From contig NC_059473.1 in assembly GCF_018139145.2 (NCBI RefSeq), positions 4,394,503 through 4,458,502 of the forward strand: 64,000 bases of DNA, given 5' to 3'. Source of the DNA: Gymnogyps californianus. Taxonomy: Eukaryota > Chordata > Aves > Accipitriformes > Cathartidae. The translations under genes were made by a program, and so were the position numbers. Below are positions 1 through 13,800 of the stretch, piece after piece (the stretch's first letter is position 1; each line of letters opens with the position of its first letter). The notes under the pieces are model-generated. The model made no database searches and was not told the origin of the DNA. It saw only the letters and a list, made by a program, of their open reading frames with translations.

Positions 1-1797
1 ATTTCGATATCACCTTACCTTTAAACATAAATCTCCAAATATAAGCTAGCAAGAGCCAATTCAATCTTCCATGTCAAACCAAGGGTCATTTTAGCACACC
101 TTCCTACACATAATTGTGTAAGAACAGCTTGAGAGATGAGAAATTGCAGATGCCATACTTGGAAATCCCACCCAAAAGCATACCTGGAGGACTTCTCCAG
201 GTTGAGACAAGGTCCTACTTTGCTTCCACAAAAAACATGACTGTCATTACTAAAGCTGTGACAATTGCCATATTTACCATATTTACATCGAAACCAAACC
301 ATTGCCTCAAAATATGCCCAGAGCCAGCCATTCACATATGCAGAATGCCTTGACGCCTGAGAAACTACTATGTAATTAAATTAGGTAATACGCTGTTACT
401 TCAGAAAAATGTCTAAAACCTTAATTGCTGTTTAGGTATGCTACAAAGAGAAGGCAAATAAAGGGATATTGTCAGGTCACATGGAATAAACCTGAGTAGT
501 TGGAATGTGGAATGGAACTTCTTTACAGCTTTCACCTCTACAATTATTCCGCTTGGAGCGCTAACATTGGCACCATAACATGCTCGACATCAATATTTCT
601 GAAGTGTCACAAAAAGGATGGAAGGATGAGCTGAAAGTAAGAGCTGAGAGGTTTCAGAGGAAAGAAGAGCACTACAGAAAACAAGAACTGATCAAGTAAA
701 ATTAAATAAATAAGAACAAAAGGGTGCAGGATCCAGAAACACTTGAGTTTTTACAGGATTGCAGGTACCATTATTTAGAATTGTAGTTTGGCCCTACTAC
801 TTTCTCCCTCTTTTGCCCAGTCTTGAAGAAGCTGGAAAGGAAAGATGTTCAGCAAACACTGATAATCAATTCTTCCTAATACCTGGTCTGTCACCAAGCA
901 TGCATTTCCTCATCCCCCACCCCAAAACAAATGAAAGATGCAGTTGCTGAAAACCAAGAAGGTGGCAGATTAGGCATTCAAACAAAGATCACAAATTGCC
1001 AGAAAGGGTAAAATCAGAGAAATACATAAAGGCTGCAAAGGAAATCTCTAGTCTCAAGAGATGAATTCACTATGCAACAGAGAAGTCTATGCCAAGCCTC
1101 CTTCCATGCTAAGATTCAACTTGCAGTAGGAGCACAAGTGATGAAACGGAGTGAAACTTAAGTTTTCCAGGAAGCATCAGCAAACAGAAAGAGTGAACCT
1201 AATTATCCAGAATATACTACAGCTAAATTTTGAGAAATCAGATTAAATGGCAGCTAAATTCACAGAAATATTTTGCTTCTTTGTGTATAGCAGATGCCCT
1301 ACTGAGCCAGGCCAAAAAATATGTGTAGTGGCCAGGGAACTTCTGTTTGTTTTAATCAACCAGCGAAGCTGGATTAACTCACTTCCAAGCCTTCCCTCCC
1401 ATCCATGTCTGCTATAAGAGCAGGAAAACCTAGGCATGACCTCAAAAGATTCCTCCACCTGCAACTACGTGGTTTGAATTTATTTTTTAAAATGATACAG
1501 CTATACTGAAGAGGGTAATGACTTTGAAAAGGGCTGAAATTGAACAACTTATCTGAATGTTCTCCTTCCAGTTCAAATCAAAATTCTGGACGATTTTGTT
1601 TATTGGCTTTAAAGCACAGAAGTAACCAGACACAGTGTAACTTTAAGCTCTTCAAGTCCATCTGAATATGAGGAAGTTTAGATGCAGGCCCCATTCTAGT
1701 TTATAAACGCTGCATATTCTCATCTGTAGCAAATCCAAACCAACAATGTTGCACAATATTTAGATAAAGATCTTTTGTTATTTATATAAAAACTTAC
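1..1797 (-). other. PUS10: PUS10 intron sequence at the left edge
   Basis: No PUS10 exon was recognised here on either strand. The sequence is AT-rich and repeat-poor. A short stretch near 1600-1640 read on the minus strand gives a weak resemblance to the expected next exon but meets a stop and was rejected. Confidence 0.6.
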
Positions 1798-1859
1798 AGG
1801 AAATGGCACTCCTCGTCTGTTTCTGGGTGAGCAAAGACCACGCTAACTTCAAACAAACT
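1798..1859 (-). CDS. PUS10: PUS10 coding exon 6 (last one found in the window)
   Basis: This 62-nt exon follows an acceptor with a 25-T polypyrimidine tract and ends at donor CCT|GTAAGT. It encodes SLFEVSVVFAHPETDEECHF plus two bases of the next codon. The following exon (human LAAICPDCFK region) was looked for between 1 and 1797 and not found, so it probably lies left of the window. Confidence 0.93.
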
Positions 1860-1892
<33 letters not shown>

Positions 1893-4800
1893 GAAGAAGG
1901 TGGTAATAGTTTTTTTAAACAAACAGGGAGGATATTCTCAAGCATCCTTAGTGTAGTATTAGGAAAACAGTAAAGAGGTAGACAAAAGAGAAGGTAACCC
2001 ATTTATTCTACAACATCATCTAGAGACATTAAAATGTGTGCCATAATAACATTTGCATTTCTGAAGTAACCAAAGATTATCTGAGAGCACTTCAAAAACA
2101 TGAGTGACCTACACATCATAGATACCAGTCCCATTTTGCACAGGGGGAACTGAGTCAGAGACAGCGTATGCTCAAAGCCTATTACGGTCACTAAACTTCA
2201 CAAACCTTCTGGGAGAGCAGTGCATAGCGTGGAATAAAGATAAAAACCCCGTAGTAGTCACCACTGTAAAATTTTGTCAGGGGCTTCATTTGCAATGACT
2301 GGATGGCCTTGGGGCAAAGAAAGGCAACATGTCCTAGTGGATTGACAGCTAGACCAGAAACTCTGGTGTAATCTCAATTCTACCCCCAATTCCCTCTTTG
2401 GCCTTGGGCAAACAACACTCATTACTTCTGTTATTCAGATACCAGAATACCTCAAGAGGGCTATTGAAAAGATTGGCTAATATTCAAGTGCCTTGTAGAT
2501 AAAGAGCACTAGACAAGTAACTTTTATGCTACAATGATGTCTGGAGTGGCTCAGTGCCTAAGTGTTGTAGAGCTTTTGCTAACTTGGTACGTAAGAAGTT
2601 TGTTTCTTCTTGGATCATCTTCAGGGTAACTGAGCGTTTCTTTCTTCACTAAGACAAAAGGCATGCTTTCAATTAGCACTCCCGGGAAAAGACAATCTGT
2701 AATTATTATGGAAGCTGACAAATCAACGTCAAGACTAAGTGAGTCTAGTCCTGGGGTCAGTCCTATGGCTGACGACAAGTAAAAACTGCAGGCTGCCTTG
2801 TCCTCAGCAGGAATTTTAGCCATGTTTGCAGAAATTTTAAGTTCAAGATGATGGTGTTTCTGAATTTGTCTGGCAACATCTGAATGTCATGTTCAGTCAA
2901 TGCATTTCAGAAACATTTTAAGAATGTTAGTCAGAATCTGAAAGTTGAAAACAGGGTCTGAAAAAACATTTCTATTGCCTGCAGGTATTGCAGGTTCCAA
3001 CATGCCTCTCTCTAGCATTCATTGAAGTGAACAAGGACCAGTCTTTCCTCTTTCAGTATGTTTCAGAAATATATTTTATCCATAGAATTTAACATGCTAA
3101 CAACCTGAACAATTTATCTCACAGAGCAGTTAACAGTGTTGGCAGTAATAGGAGAGCAAAGAAGGAATGTGTGAGCATTCCTTAGCCTCTGGAAAACAGA
3201 GATCCTGGAAAATGACAAAACCGAAAAAGTCTCATTGATAAAAGGAGGATGGCAGCCCAAGAGCAAGAGATTTAGCAAAAGACTACGATGGTTTCAGAAG
3301 ATGCAATGATCTACGTGTACAAAAATGAAGACTGGACCCCTCAGTATTGAGACTTGGAGATCTCTGGTTAAAAGAACATCCCCCCTGCTTCCCCCTACAG
3401 TGAATATAAGAGCAGTGCAACTTGTTTATCTGTTAATGAGGGGAAAAAAGTATATATTTTTATTTTTTTCCCCTCATATATATAAGTGTATAAGTATATA
3501 TACACACACACAAACACATATGAAAAAAAGAAAAAAAAAAAAAGAGAGAAAAAAAGTGTTTTCTTATTTATACAACACCTTTCCATCAGCAGGAACACCC
3601 AACTCTTCTGACAACTGGGGATGAATAATCCACTTATAAGCTTCTTTCAGCTGAACAATGTCATCCTTTGCCAAGGAAAGGCCCAGATTTCTGAATCACA
3701 AAGAAATAATAACTTGCACAGAGGTCTGTCAAAGACAGATACACGACATATAATATTTCAAGACAAACTTAAGTAACTAGTGCCAGGTAAACAAGCAATG
3801 CACAAATAAAAAAGGACAAAAGCACTAAGCATACAGATCATGGCATGAAAGAATGAAAGGCTGTTCCAAGACCTCCTAAAACCACACTGAATCTTTGTAT
3901 TGAATTAACAAACAAAGTGTTGAGGAAACATTAAGACCAGACCAGGATTCCAAGTAAGATGCTTCCCAATAAACACATAAGAGTTTGGCAGGGAGTAGCT
4001 AAAGGTGCAGCTACTTGAGCTACAGTCAGCTCAAGCACAGGTAGGACTATGTTGCCTCCTCCCTGCCTCTGCCCGTGCATTCCTGCCAGGACTTGCATGC
4101 TGACACTACACAGCATGGTAAGTAATACCAGTCCATTGGTCCCATTTAAAGCAAACCTAATCCACCAAAAAAAGTTTTGTTTTTCAGCCAAATCAGTGAG
4201 ATGATCAGATCTCCTGGTGGTGACATAAGCACTTATGTTAACACAAGAAAGACAGAAGATACATGCAGATGAAGGCAAGATCCTTCTGATAGTAAATCAA
4301 CATCTAGTTCAGCTTAAGTAAACTAAGTATCTGGATCCTGCAGGGCAGCACCTCTGCTGCTTGCTAAGGAGCCTCCCGTCCAGCTTCCACCCCAAGTAAT
4401 ATCTTGTTTTACCCTGTTTCTATTTGCCAGTGGTTTTTTCACTAACATTTAAATATAGATTCTTTTTCTTCCTGTGTAAAAGAACATGCACCGAGGAAAC
4501 TCATGCCATAGCTTCACGGTAGATCAAAAGTTGCAAAAGTCTTTCCAGAGACTACCTGGAGAAGAGCTGAGAAAGAGAGATGCACAAAAATCCTTTGGTT
4601 TTGGTTTCTTTTTTTTTTAAATCTTGTTAGACTTATTTGTATTGTTAAAAGGGCAACCTAGTCCTTCATTAAAGGAGGGCATGAACTGCAGTGGGCACAA
4701 AATCCTAAAAGGAAAAGCCCAGGTGACAATCTCAGTTGACCTTGCTGGGACAGGTTCAACTACCTCTGTAGGTACAAGACCAGGCCTTGACTCCTCTGTC

Positions 4801-7800
4801 ATTGCCTATGGAGAGAGAAGTTAAAAGGAGCAGATGCCTGTAAGGATGCCAGCATATGATTTCAAACCACTTGTCTGGGAACTTACAGAGCAAAGCGCAT
4901 GTCCTCCTATACAAATGGCACCAATGCTAGGCTATGCGGGCAATATTTGCCCTACAGGGCCTCATCCTCTCTCAAGCAATTTAATGAAACAATTGCTTTT
5001 AAATTAGTCTCAAAGTAGGAAGTGAGTCATCATCTTTTAGTCTAGCTTTCCATGAATATCTTGAAACGGTACTTCCAGCCAAGATGGCTTCCACCAAAGA
5101 CTAGTTCAGTATCCCCAACTAACTTTGAGACAAGTGGATTTCTTTCCTCTTGCCCACAAAGACAATTCATCCGTTCAAAATGGCTCTAATATGTTCTCAT
5201 TTGGCCAGGAGTCAGAGTGTCCTGGAGTAGACAAAGAATCAAGCGTTTAAATTGATTTCAAAACACTGAGGTATAAAAAAGAAGAGTCAAAACTAACTTG
5301 CACCCGCTGCACTAATATCTTTCTCACTACACTACTGACTTTTCACCATTATCTGACTAACAATTTTCAGTCACTATTAATGTAAGCTAAACTTGATACA
5401 GTGGCAAAATGAAGAGGTGTGTGTTTCATTATGTCTTCCATGTACAAGAAGATTCTGGCTCTCAGATGGCATCATGGCACCTCTCAGGACCATTAAGTTA
5501 ACTCAAAGCTGTACAGTTGGACAGACAGCCTGCACTCCAAGTTGAAACGCCACGTGCTAGCTATAATCACACTATGAGGCAAAAGAGGTAAGAAACGCCA
5601 ATTAAGGTCAAACCAGGTTAAAAAAAAAAAACAAACCCCACACAAAACACAGCTGCCATCTTATCCTTTGCAAGCATCAAGTAAACTAGACAACTGGACA
5701 AGACTATAAAATCAACTTCTTGCCTGCTCAACATTTATATAGACAAATGGTGTCTATATAAAAGAGTTCTTTTCAGACAGACAGCAAAAGCTACGGACAA
5801 TAAAAAATAAATTAAAAAAAACAAATAAAATGACAGCACATCCCAATTCTGAATTTCCTTATGATTAGTTTTGAATGTACAAAGTAAGTTAAAATCTTGG
5901 CCAAGGACATAGGAAGTGAGTCTACATATTCCACAACTGTTAGCAGAAGTACCTTTATATGAAAGCAACTGTCTTGACCTCGAAAATATAGCATTAATTG
6001 CTTGGTTAAAATTTTCTCTTAACATACATGTCTCAGCAGGTCCACTGCATTAAGTGGTTTCTCATTTCTACTATGCCAGAAAAAAGTTATAGTAAGACTA
6101 TCTCTGCTTTCTCTAAATCTGGAGAACTCTCTAATAGAAGTGGTACGAGGGTTGCCAAAAGAAATTACTCACCCCATTTCCTGTTTTACCAGCAGCCAAG
6201 CAGCACGCTATAGGTCACCAGCCATGCCCAGGAAGAAGAGAGGGGGGAAAAAAAAAAGGCAAGTGAAATTAAGGCTCAAAACTCCCAACAATTTGAGAGA
6301 CTGTTAGCAGAAGGAAAAATTTTTTAAAAACTCAGGACAAAAAGGTAGTATTAGGATTTTAATGTAGCTTTTGCTTTAGAAGTGGAAAGATAGAATTGGT
6401 GTTTGTTTTTATTTGTAAGACATCCCTTTGCAATTCACCTCAAATCCTATCTGGCTTTAAAAAAAAGATCACGCTGCATTAAACACACTTAGAAACTCGC
6501 TATTAATGCTATAACTAGAAAAAGACTCTGACAGCCTAAGTCAAGTGCAACTAGCAGTTATCTAGCATACAGAGAAATGGGGGGAGGGTGGGGGGAAAGG
6601 TGTCTAAATGGACGGTATATGAAAACTGATTTGACATATACATTTAAAAAAAAAAAATCAAATTCAGTTATCATTCGTTATAAAAACCATGAAATAAAAG
6701 AGGTACTTGGTCTTATGGTAATCACAAACCCTCTGCCTGAGGATTGCCCCCTTATTTAAAGCACACCACTCAGTTTAGGAGACAGGCTGAATATGAGAAA
6801 GCTGAGGAACAGAAGAAATAATTCTAGAAATCAGAGGGAGCTTTTAGTACAAACGCTCGAGTTCACTAACAATTATTTATCACACAGCATACGTAGGAAT
6901 GGCCGGAAGATATGATAGGAGAATCATGGGCAGATTCAACTTTGAATTCTCCTTTTTCGTTTCCCAGTTGCCCCTCTGTTACTTTGTGCAGATCCTCTGT
7001 GAATGCCACCTTCTGCAGCTCCCGAGACACTTCTTTGAGCGGAGGTTCCAAGAAGTAATATTTGCTTTACATGTGTGACCATAGGATAATTCAGGGACCT
7101 CAGGACGTCTCTGTCTAACCTTGTGCTTATAGCAGGATCGGCTATGAAATCAGACAAAGTTGCTCAGGGCTCTATCCAATGAGTTCTTGAAAATGTCCGG
7201 TAATGGAGACTGCACCACCTCTCTGGACAACCTGCTCTAATGCTTGATTGTCCTCAATCCGTGCATTGTAAATACTTTCTCAAACTCTACTTCCTCTCCT
7301 CTAGCAGCCTTATATATGTAAAGAAACATAATGTAGCAGGCCCCTTAGATGTGACACTGCCCAGGAAAGAAGACCATGAGCCGTCACTTAGGTGTCCCAG
7401 CCAACAAATGGAACTCAGCAGTATAAGAATTAACAATGGTTATAACAAAGGTCAAAAGCAGAATTAAAATTACCAGTGGTATGAAAGGACAACAGAAAAA
7501 TACAAAAGCAAGCACAAAGGAGCAACAGCCATCGAATCAGTCCAACACTAACAGACTGGCACAAATTTAAAAATGATCAAGAAATTTAAGACTTCCAAAC
7601 AACATTGCTTATGCCAAAAGCTTCCAAAAGCATATCTTTCCCAAACTCTGCTCTGGGGAGCCAAACATTTTAGAGGTGCATCTCTTTGCAGTCTCACTCA
7701 CTTCTCTTTGTATTGACATATTGATTCTACAAAACAATCTATTACGTCAGTGTAGTAATTGTTGAGTGCTTTAGGCTTTAAATTTTGCCTCTGCATGGGC

Positions 7801-10800
7801 CAAGAGTGACCGCCATTCTCTGCACCACAATGAAAACATACCCTACTAAACTGAAGTGCATTACAGTTAATCAGAATTTTAACTTTGACCTCAAATGGCC
7901 TTTCTATTAGGTCTTTAATTAAGCGGAAAAAAAAGTTATGTTGGACACAGGTATTGAGAAGACCTGTACAACGTTTCCATTTCAACAGAATGCCTATCAG
8001 TGCAAAAGCAATTAATGAGAAAAACTCCCCTCAAAAATTCCTACAACGAAGCAACAACAACAGTAACATTTTCAGTTCTTCCTCTACTAACAACAACAAC
8101 AAAACACGTCAAGACTGGCAGGATACCACTTAACTAATAGAACCTGTACTGTCAATACACAGTCTGGACACCTAGTCTCACCATCCTCACTGAAGATGAA
8201 TTCCAAAAATCAAGTTGTTTGGCTTGAAACAACTACAATGAAAAAAATCAAAATTAGTAGTTTTCAATCTGTGGACTGCAGACTACTAGTAAAGTGTCCG
8301 AGAAAGGTGACTCCATATGCTTGTCATACAACGTTGTATACATATGCAATGTCCAAAAGAGTTGGTATCTCAAAAGCAGTGAACACCACTGATTTAAATT
8401 CTTCAGAATTTTAAATTCCTTCCCTGTCTTTCGTTCTTCATATATGGTGCTTTAAGAATAACCTCCCCCCAAACCCTGTCGAAAGAATTACTGTCTATTG
8501 TCAAGGAAACAATTGTAATGAAGAGGTTTGAAAACATGTATCAAACTTAAAGGAGCAGAGCCAGGATCACATCATCTTTTCATTGATATCAGAAGGAACC
8601 ACATCATAGATCTCTTTTACATGCTGATAGAGGAAGTCACTCCAAAAAAAAGTCTATTATCCTTCCTTTGGTACATCTAAAAGAATGAGGGAATCCTAAA
8701 AACAGTGCTAGAAATATTAAGGGGAAAGAGGGATGGCAGAGAGAGGACACAAACTTTGTTAGATACATGATACACAAAACTGCATGCTACTGAACAAAAT
8801 AAATATAGTATCGATGGAACACTGTTTACTCAAATTCACTGTGATTCATTATCCTGCATATCTAGACAGTATGAGTAAGACTGCTTCACAAAACACCATG
8901 AAGTATATTGTAATCTTGTTTGCATAATAACCCAGATAAAATCATAAATAAAAATAGTTTCCAATTGAAATTCCTTGAACATAATTCTGAACTAGAGAAT
9001 ATGACAACCATAGAACTGGGTCTAGAAATCTGCATTTGACAAATGCCAATTTAAAAAATCTCATATCCCTTTATTTAAAGCACATGTAGGTTGGGTACTC
9101 AGTCGGGTGGCTAATCTCACTCCTTTCCCCTGTTTTATGGGGGTACAATTACAAAACAGAGGAAACTGCTGCATGTAAGTAGCTATGCTAAAATGAGACC
9201 ACAGGTCAAATTTCATCTCCTCTCTCTTGACTTCAAAACTGAAAGAGAATTAAAGAAATTACTTTTCCCCTTCAATTAAGGGAAAACAATAGATTAGGGT
9301 ACTGTGAGCACAGAAGCCAAAAGATCCCAAATTCCAAATCACATTCAACCACCAAGCCAGCCAAACCCCTCTACTCCTATGCCTTCATTCCCCTGCTCTA
9401 CTCTCTCCCAGCTGTATGTGAAGCAGGGGATCAGATCCCTCTACTTCATAATTACTTTATGTTTGTGAAGTGGTTTGAAAATGAAAAATGCTCATTACAG
9501 AGCTCAAGCCTGCAGGGCAATGCTTAACAGCAAATATATTTCTGAAATACACTAGCTCAGGCACTATATTGATTACAAGCTGCAGGATATTATTCCAACG
9601 CTATCGGAGGGATCACAGTGGCAACAGTTGAAATACCATGTGCAATCCCAGCCACAGCATTTTTTCACTGTATTAGAAAAGAGCTTCGAGATGGGGAATT
9701 CCATGATGAGGTATACACAGTCCTACAGGGAGTAATGACTACAGATGCTATTTGCATCAATGTCCTTGTAGCAAGTACCAGGATGATGGATCACAACTGA
9801 GACTACAGACATAGCTAACAGTCACCCTTTTGAAGGGCATGACTCACTTCATATTCTAATATAGTTGTCTGACATAAACTTGGGACTCCTGTATTTATGA
9901 TTTATTTTAATCAAATATCCTACTTGTGGAAAGAGGTGATAGCTTCTTTGCATTACAGCTACAAATACTATGCAAATGTAAATTTTATGTCCCACTCTTC
10001 TTCAGCTCCTATCGTACATTTTAGACTTGGCAGGATGACAACTGTCATAATTAAATTAGTTGAAGGTAATATTAAAAGGCAGTTTCTGATTTTTTGTTAA
10101 AAAGAAGTCAGAGAAAATCTGTGTGTCATACAAAAGGTCAATGGGAGGGAGGCTGTCTTTGGGGTGTCCTTTTATGATAAAATTACATATGTTCTTGTAC
10201 AGTGCAGTTCAAAGAATTAAAAGCAGGATTTAACAAAAGACCTCTTTTCAACACAAAGCATTTTGAGGTATTTTAGATATTTTGACATATTCTATTACTT
10301 GCTGCTTTTCTGTAACTATAAAACAGCAACTGTTTTTACCAATTATTTTTTGAATAATTGGGTTTTTTGATAATTTGATAAATGGAGAGGTGGTAAATAA
10401 ACCCCCATGATTTTAAAGAGGTTCTTTCTCCACCATCACCCATTTTCACCCCTTCAGTTAGAGCACACCTACACAAACAGCTGGTTTAGCATTTGGCAAG
10501 ACTGAAGGGATGGAATAGAAGGGACAGCAGGAACCTGCTCCCAGACGAACCAAAACTGTTTCCAAAGAGAACAGATCTGGTTTTGGAGCTTCCTACTCAC
10601 TCATCTCACTCCACCTATTCATTTTGGGACCCACACCACAACTTTTATTCCCTTGGTTGTACTAAGCACTGTTGTATCATTTGTTTGCTTGAACATAAGG
10701 ACGAGATACCTTGAATGAAGCAGATGGACAGGTTAAAAATTACATCTCATCCCTTTTATCAAACTAATAATTTATTGCACTTAGAAGACAAAGTTGTTAT

Positions 10801-13800
10801 AAAGCAATAAATCTGGGTTTCTACCAGCTGCATTTGCCAAGTCAGTTTTCCCAGTCCACACAGACTCAGTGTATCATCAACATTTCAATCAGCAAGAGGA
10901 ACTCTCTGAAGCAAACTATTATTTTTTGCTTCCATTTACAGCCAAGGCTGCCTCAAAAGCAGACAGAAACGCTTGCCCTGCTTGTTCAGATTAGTGTGAG
11001 AGCATCACTAAGTTAGAACTGCAATGCAATAACACCCTCTACCGAGGCATTCTGGCAAAGACCCACAAGGAGGGTGAGGAAGAACAGCTGCATCAAATTT
11101 TTCTTTCCTCGCCTGCATCGTTACATAGCTATGCTATGGCAGGAAAAAAAAAAAAAGGAAGTTATTTTTAAGCTAGATAAACTATAGCTGTCAAGCTAAA
11201 GATGCATAATGGAAATGTATTAAGAACTTGATAACATGGGAATTGCAGTTGGGACTCTAGCCAAAAGATTCTGTGCATCACTTTGTTTTTTGCTCATTGA
11301 AGCTATAATGAATAGAGTAAGGGAGGTCTCAGTAATGACTAGCAAAGGTAGACTGAACACGGAAAAGACCTGATCAATAGCACCCTAAAAATAATAAGGC
11401 TCCTCTTTTTTTAAACACCTAAGCTTACACCAGGCATAAAGTTGGAGTAAGTTTGACCTACATTTGGAGTTTTACAGAGCATCATGGGCACACACGTATG
11501 CATCTGTATACTCACCTAGCCTGAAAGTGCTTTTTTGACATATCTCATGTTTTGGATGACCATAAAATCAAATGGGAATAAGGGCAGTTCATCCAGCCAG
11601 AAAGCACAAAGCAATTTGTTCTGGTATTATTTTACCAGACACAGTGGCAGCTGAAGCAAACACACCAACTATGCTTAATTTTAGATGGGAAGTGGAGAAC
11701 CTTATGTTCAAGAAGACTTAGAAGTAGAATATATGTTAGCACAACGCAGCTATTACACTGGCATTTGCCCGAGATGCCAGAACTAACAGTACAAATCAAC
11801 ACCAGAAGTATAGTAGATTATTTAACAATCAAACTGTGTGGGATGAGAATAGACCTCACCACAGGTTTATATATAAATCCAAGACCACCTACACTTCTTT
11901 CTGCCACGTTCACTGAAGCTGCTACTACATCTTACCACAGCAGGCATCTATCGTAAAGATTTACATGTTGCCTTTTAGAGTAGTATTTTTGCATCACTTT
12001 ATATCAGAAAGCAGGGGAACATCGTAAAACATCTCATAACTAAGCAAAAATTGTCGCTTTATTGATCATGTTATACTATGCATAGTATTCTCCCTCAATT
12101 TAAAAAAAAAATTACCAGGGTTATATACTCCTCCATATTATCATTCTCCTCTGTAATGAAATGTCTGAAATGTAAACAATTTAAGTTTGATTAAAATTGC
12201 CATCAAAATCAGTAGTTTTACAACTGCTATAAACCGTAGTTTTACAAATCTAGACTTTCAACAATGCCCAAGACAGGTGACTATTAAAATGTGTATTTTC
12301 ACATCATTTAAAATGCTGAACAGTTAAAGAGTTCATCTTCAAATTCCTTCATTTGTATTCTGCACTACCAATTATCATTTATTTCAGGAAAGGCACCAGC
12401 TGTGCAGTTCCTTCTCCAAGAAGATCCACAAAGCAGAGCTGGCATCTGTACAAAAGGGAACAATACACCGAGGGTTTAAAGAAACTCCTTTTAGATTTTC
12501 AGATGTAAAGTAACTCCTGGGCTAACTGAAAACTGAAGTGACTCAGACGCTTTATTAATTAAAATAATACTCACCAACAAGGAAGGGGAAAGCAGACTTC
12601 ACTTCTAGCATGTGTTTTTGTTTTTTTTAAACAATAGCAATTAAAAATCAAACCACCTCCAGCTTGTACATTCCACAGTTACTTTCTTTAATATGCATTT
12701 AAGTTATGAAGAAATATCTGTAAACACTTACCTCCCTAACAGACAGCTGTGGGGGTAGCGACACAGAAAATACAAAACTAGTGAACTGGTAGTCAGCGGA
12801 ATTAACCTTTTGGCACACCTGTAAGACAAGGATTTTAATATTAAACCACAGCAATGGAACTGAGTCGATAATCTTTTAGGATATTCTTTATTCTCACGTA
12901 ATCACTGTAAATCCATGTTAATACACATTCAGATAGATGCCGAACATACAAACCAGAGTAATCCCTAACAACTTATTGAAATATAAGCTTTTTTGTTCTG
13001 TTAAAAAAAAAGTTACTAATAAACTGTATCCTTACTGCTATGAAACAACCAAACTCGCTACTTTAAGGCTAAGACCAATTGTATACCGAAATCTTAGTGC
13101 AACGAATTACACCATAGTGACCAAAGGCTAGAACAGCTGACTCAGAATGTCTTTTCTTCGTGGCAGTGATACAACTCTATGACAATAGAAATGTTTAAGA
13201 TCCTGGGACAATACAGGAACAAACAAGTATCCACAGCATTAATTCATAATCACTCTTCATCGCAAAAAATCACATTTGGCACTGGAAATAACGTAAGAAC
13301 CCAAACACACATCAAACGTTTTAAAGTAGGCTGGCGAGAGCTGATGGCTAGATGTCCCTACTGGAAGTGAGCTTAAACACACATGGAGAAGTCGTCCAAA
13401 ACGTCAGTGATTTTAGTGAATGTTAAAGACGAACTCTGAGCTTTCAAGGTGAAATCAACATCTCAGAGAAGGAAATTTCCTTATAAAATAATCAGGTTTT
13501 GTGGTGCCTTAACAAATGCTGTCAGATTTTCCATTGCTACTCAAGAGAGTAACTCTGAAACAAGTCTTAGAAGTGGATTCTGTAAAAATATGTATACTCT
13601 GCCAATGGAAACAAAAAAGAAACATCATGCGCTGCAACAACAGAAACTATATACTATGCTTTCTGTTTAGTCCCATTTTTAGATATATTCATGCTATTAA
13701 ACCAAACTTTTTTCTATTAAAACTCTGTTAAACATCTCAAATGCAAGTGTGATTTTTCTAGCCGATATTTCAGTTTGTCACATCAGCAATTTTATTGCTC

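Noticed and set aside
1580..1640. Minus-strand L-C-F-K-A-N-K-Q-N resembling the next PUS10 exon
   Set aside because: It meets a TGA within a few codons, lacks the expected splice phase and matches only a few residues of a well-conserved block.
12396..12455. Minus-strand stretch reading A-L-W-I-F-L-E-K-E-L after an acceptor-like TTTGTACAG, resembling the PUS10 AAWLLVKQEM segment
   Set aside because: The required phase is wrong and a stop follows. The real exon with a near-identical match and correct phases is at 6173-6207.
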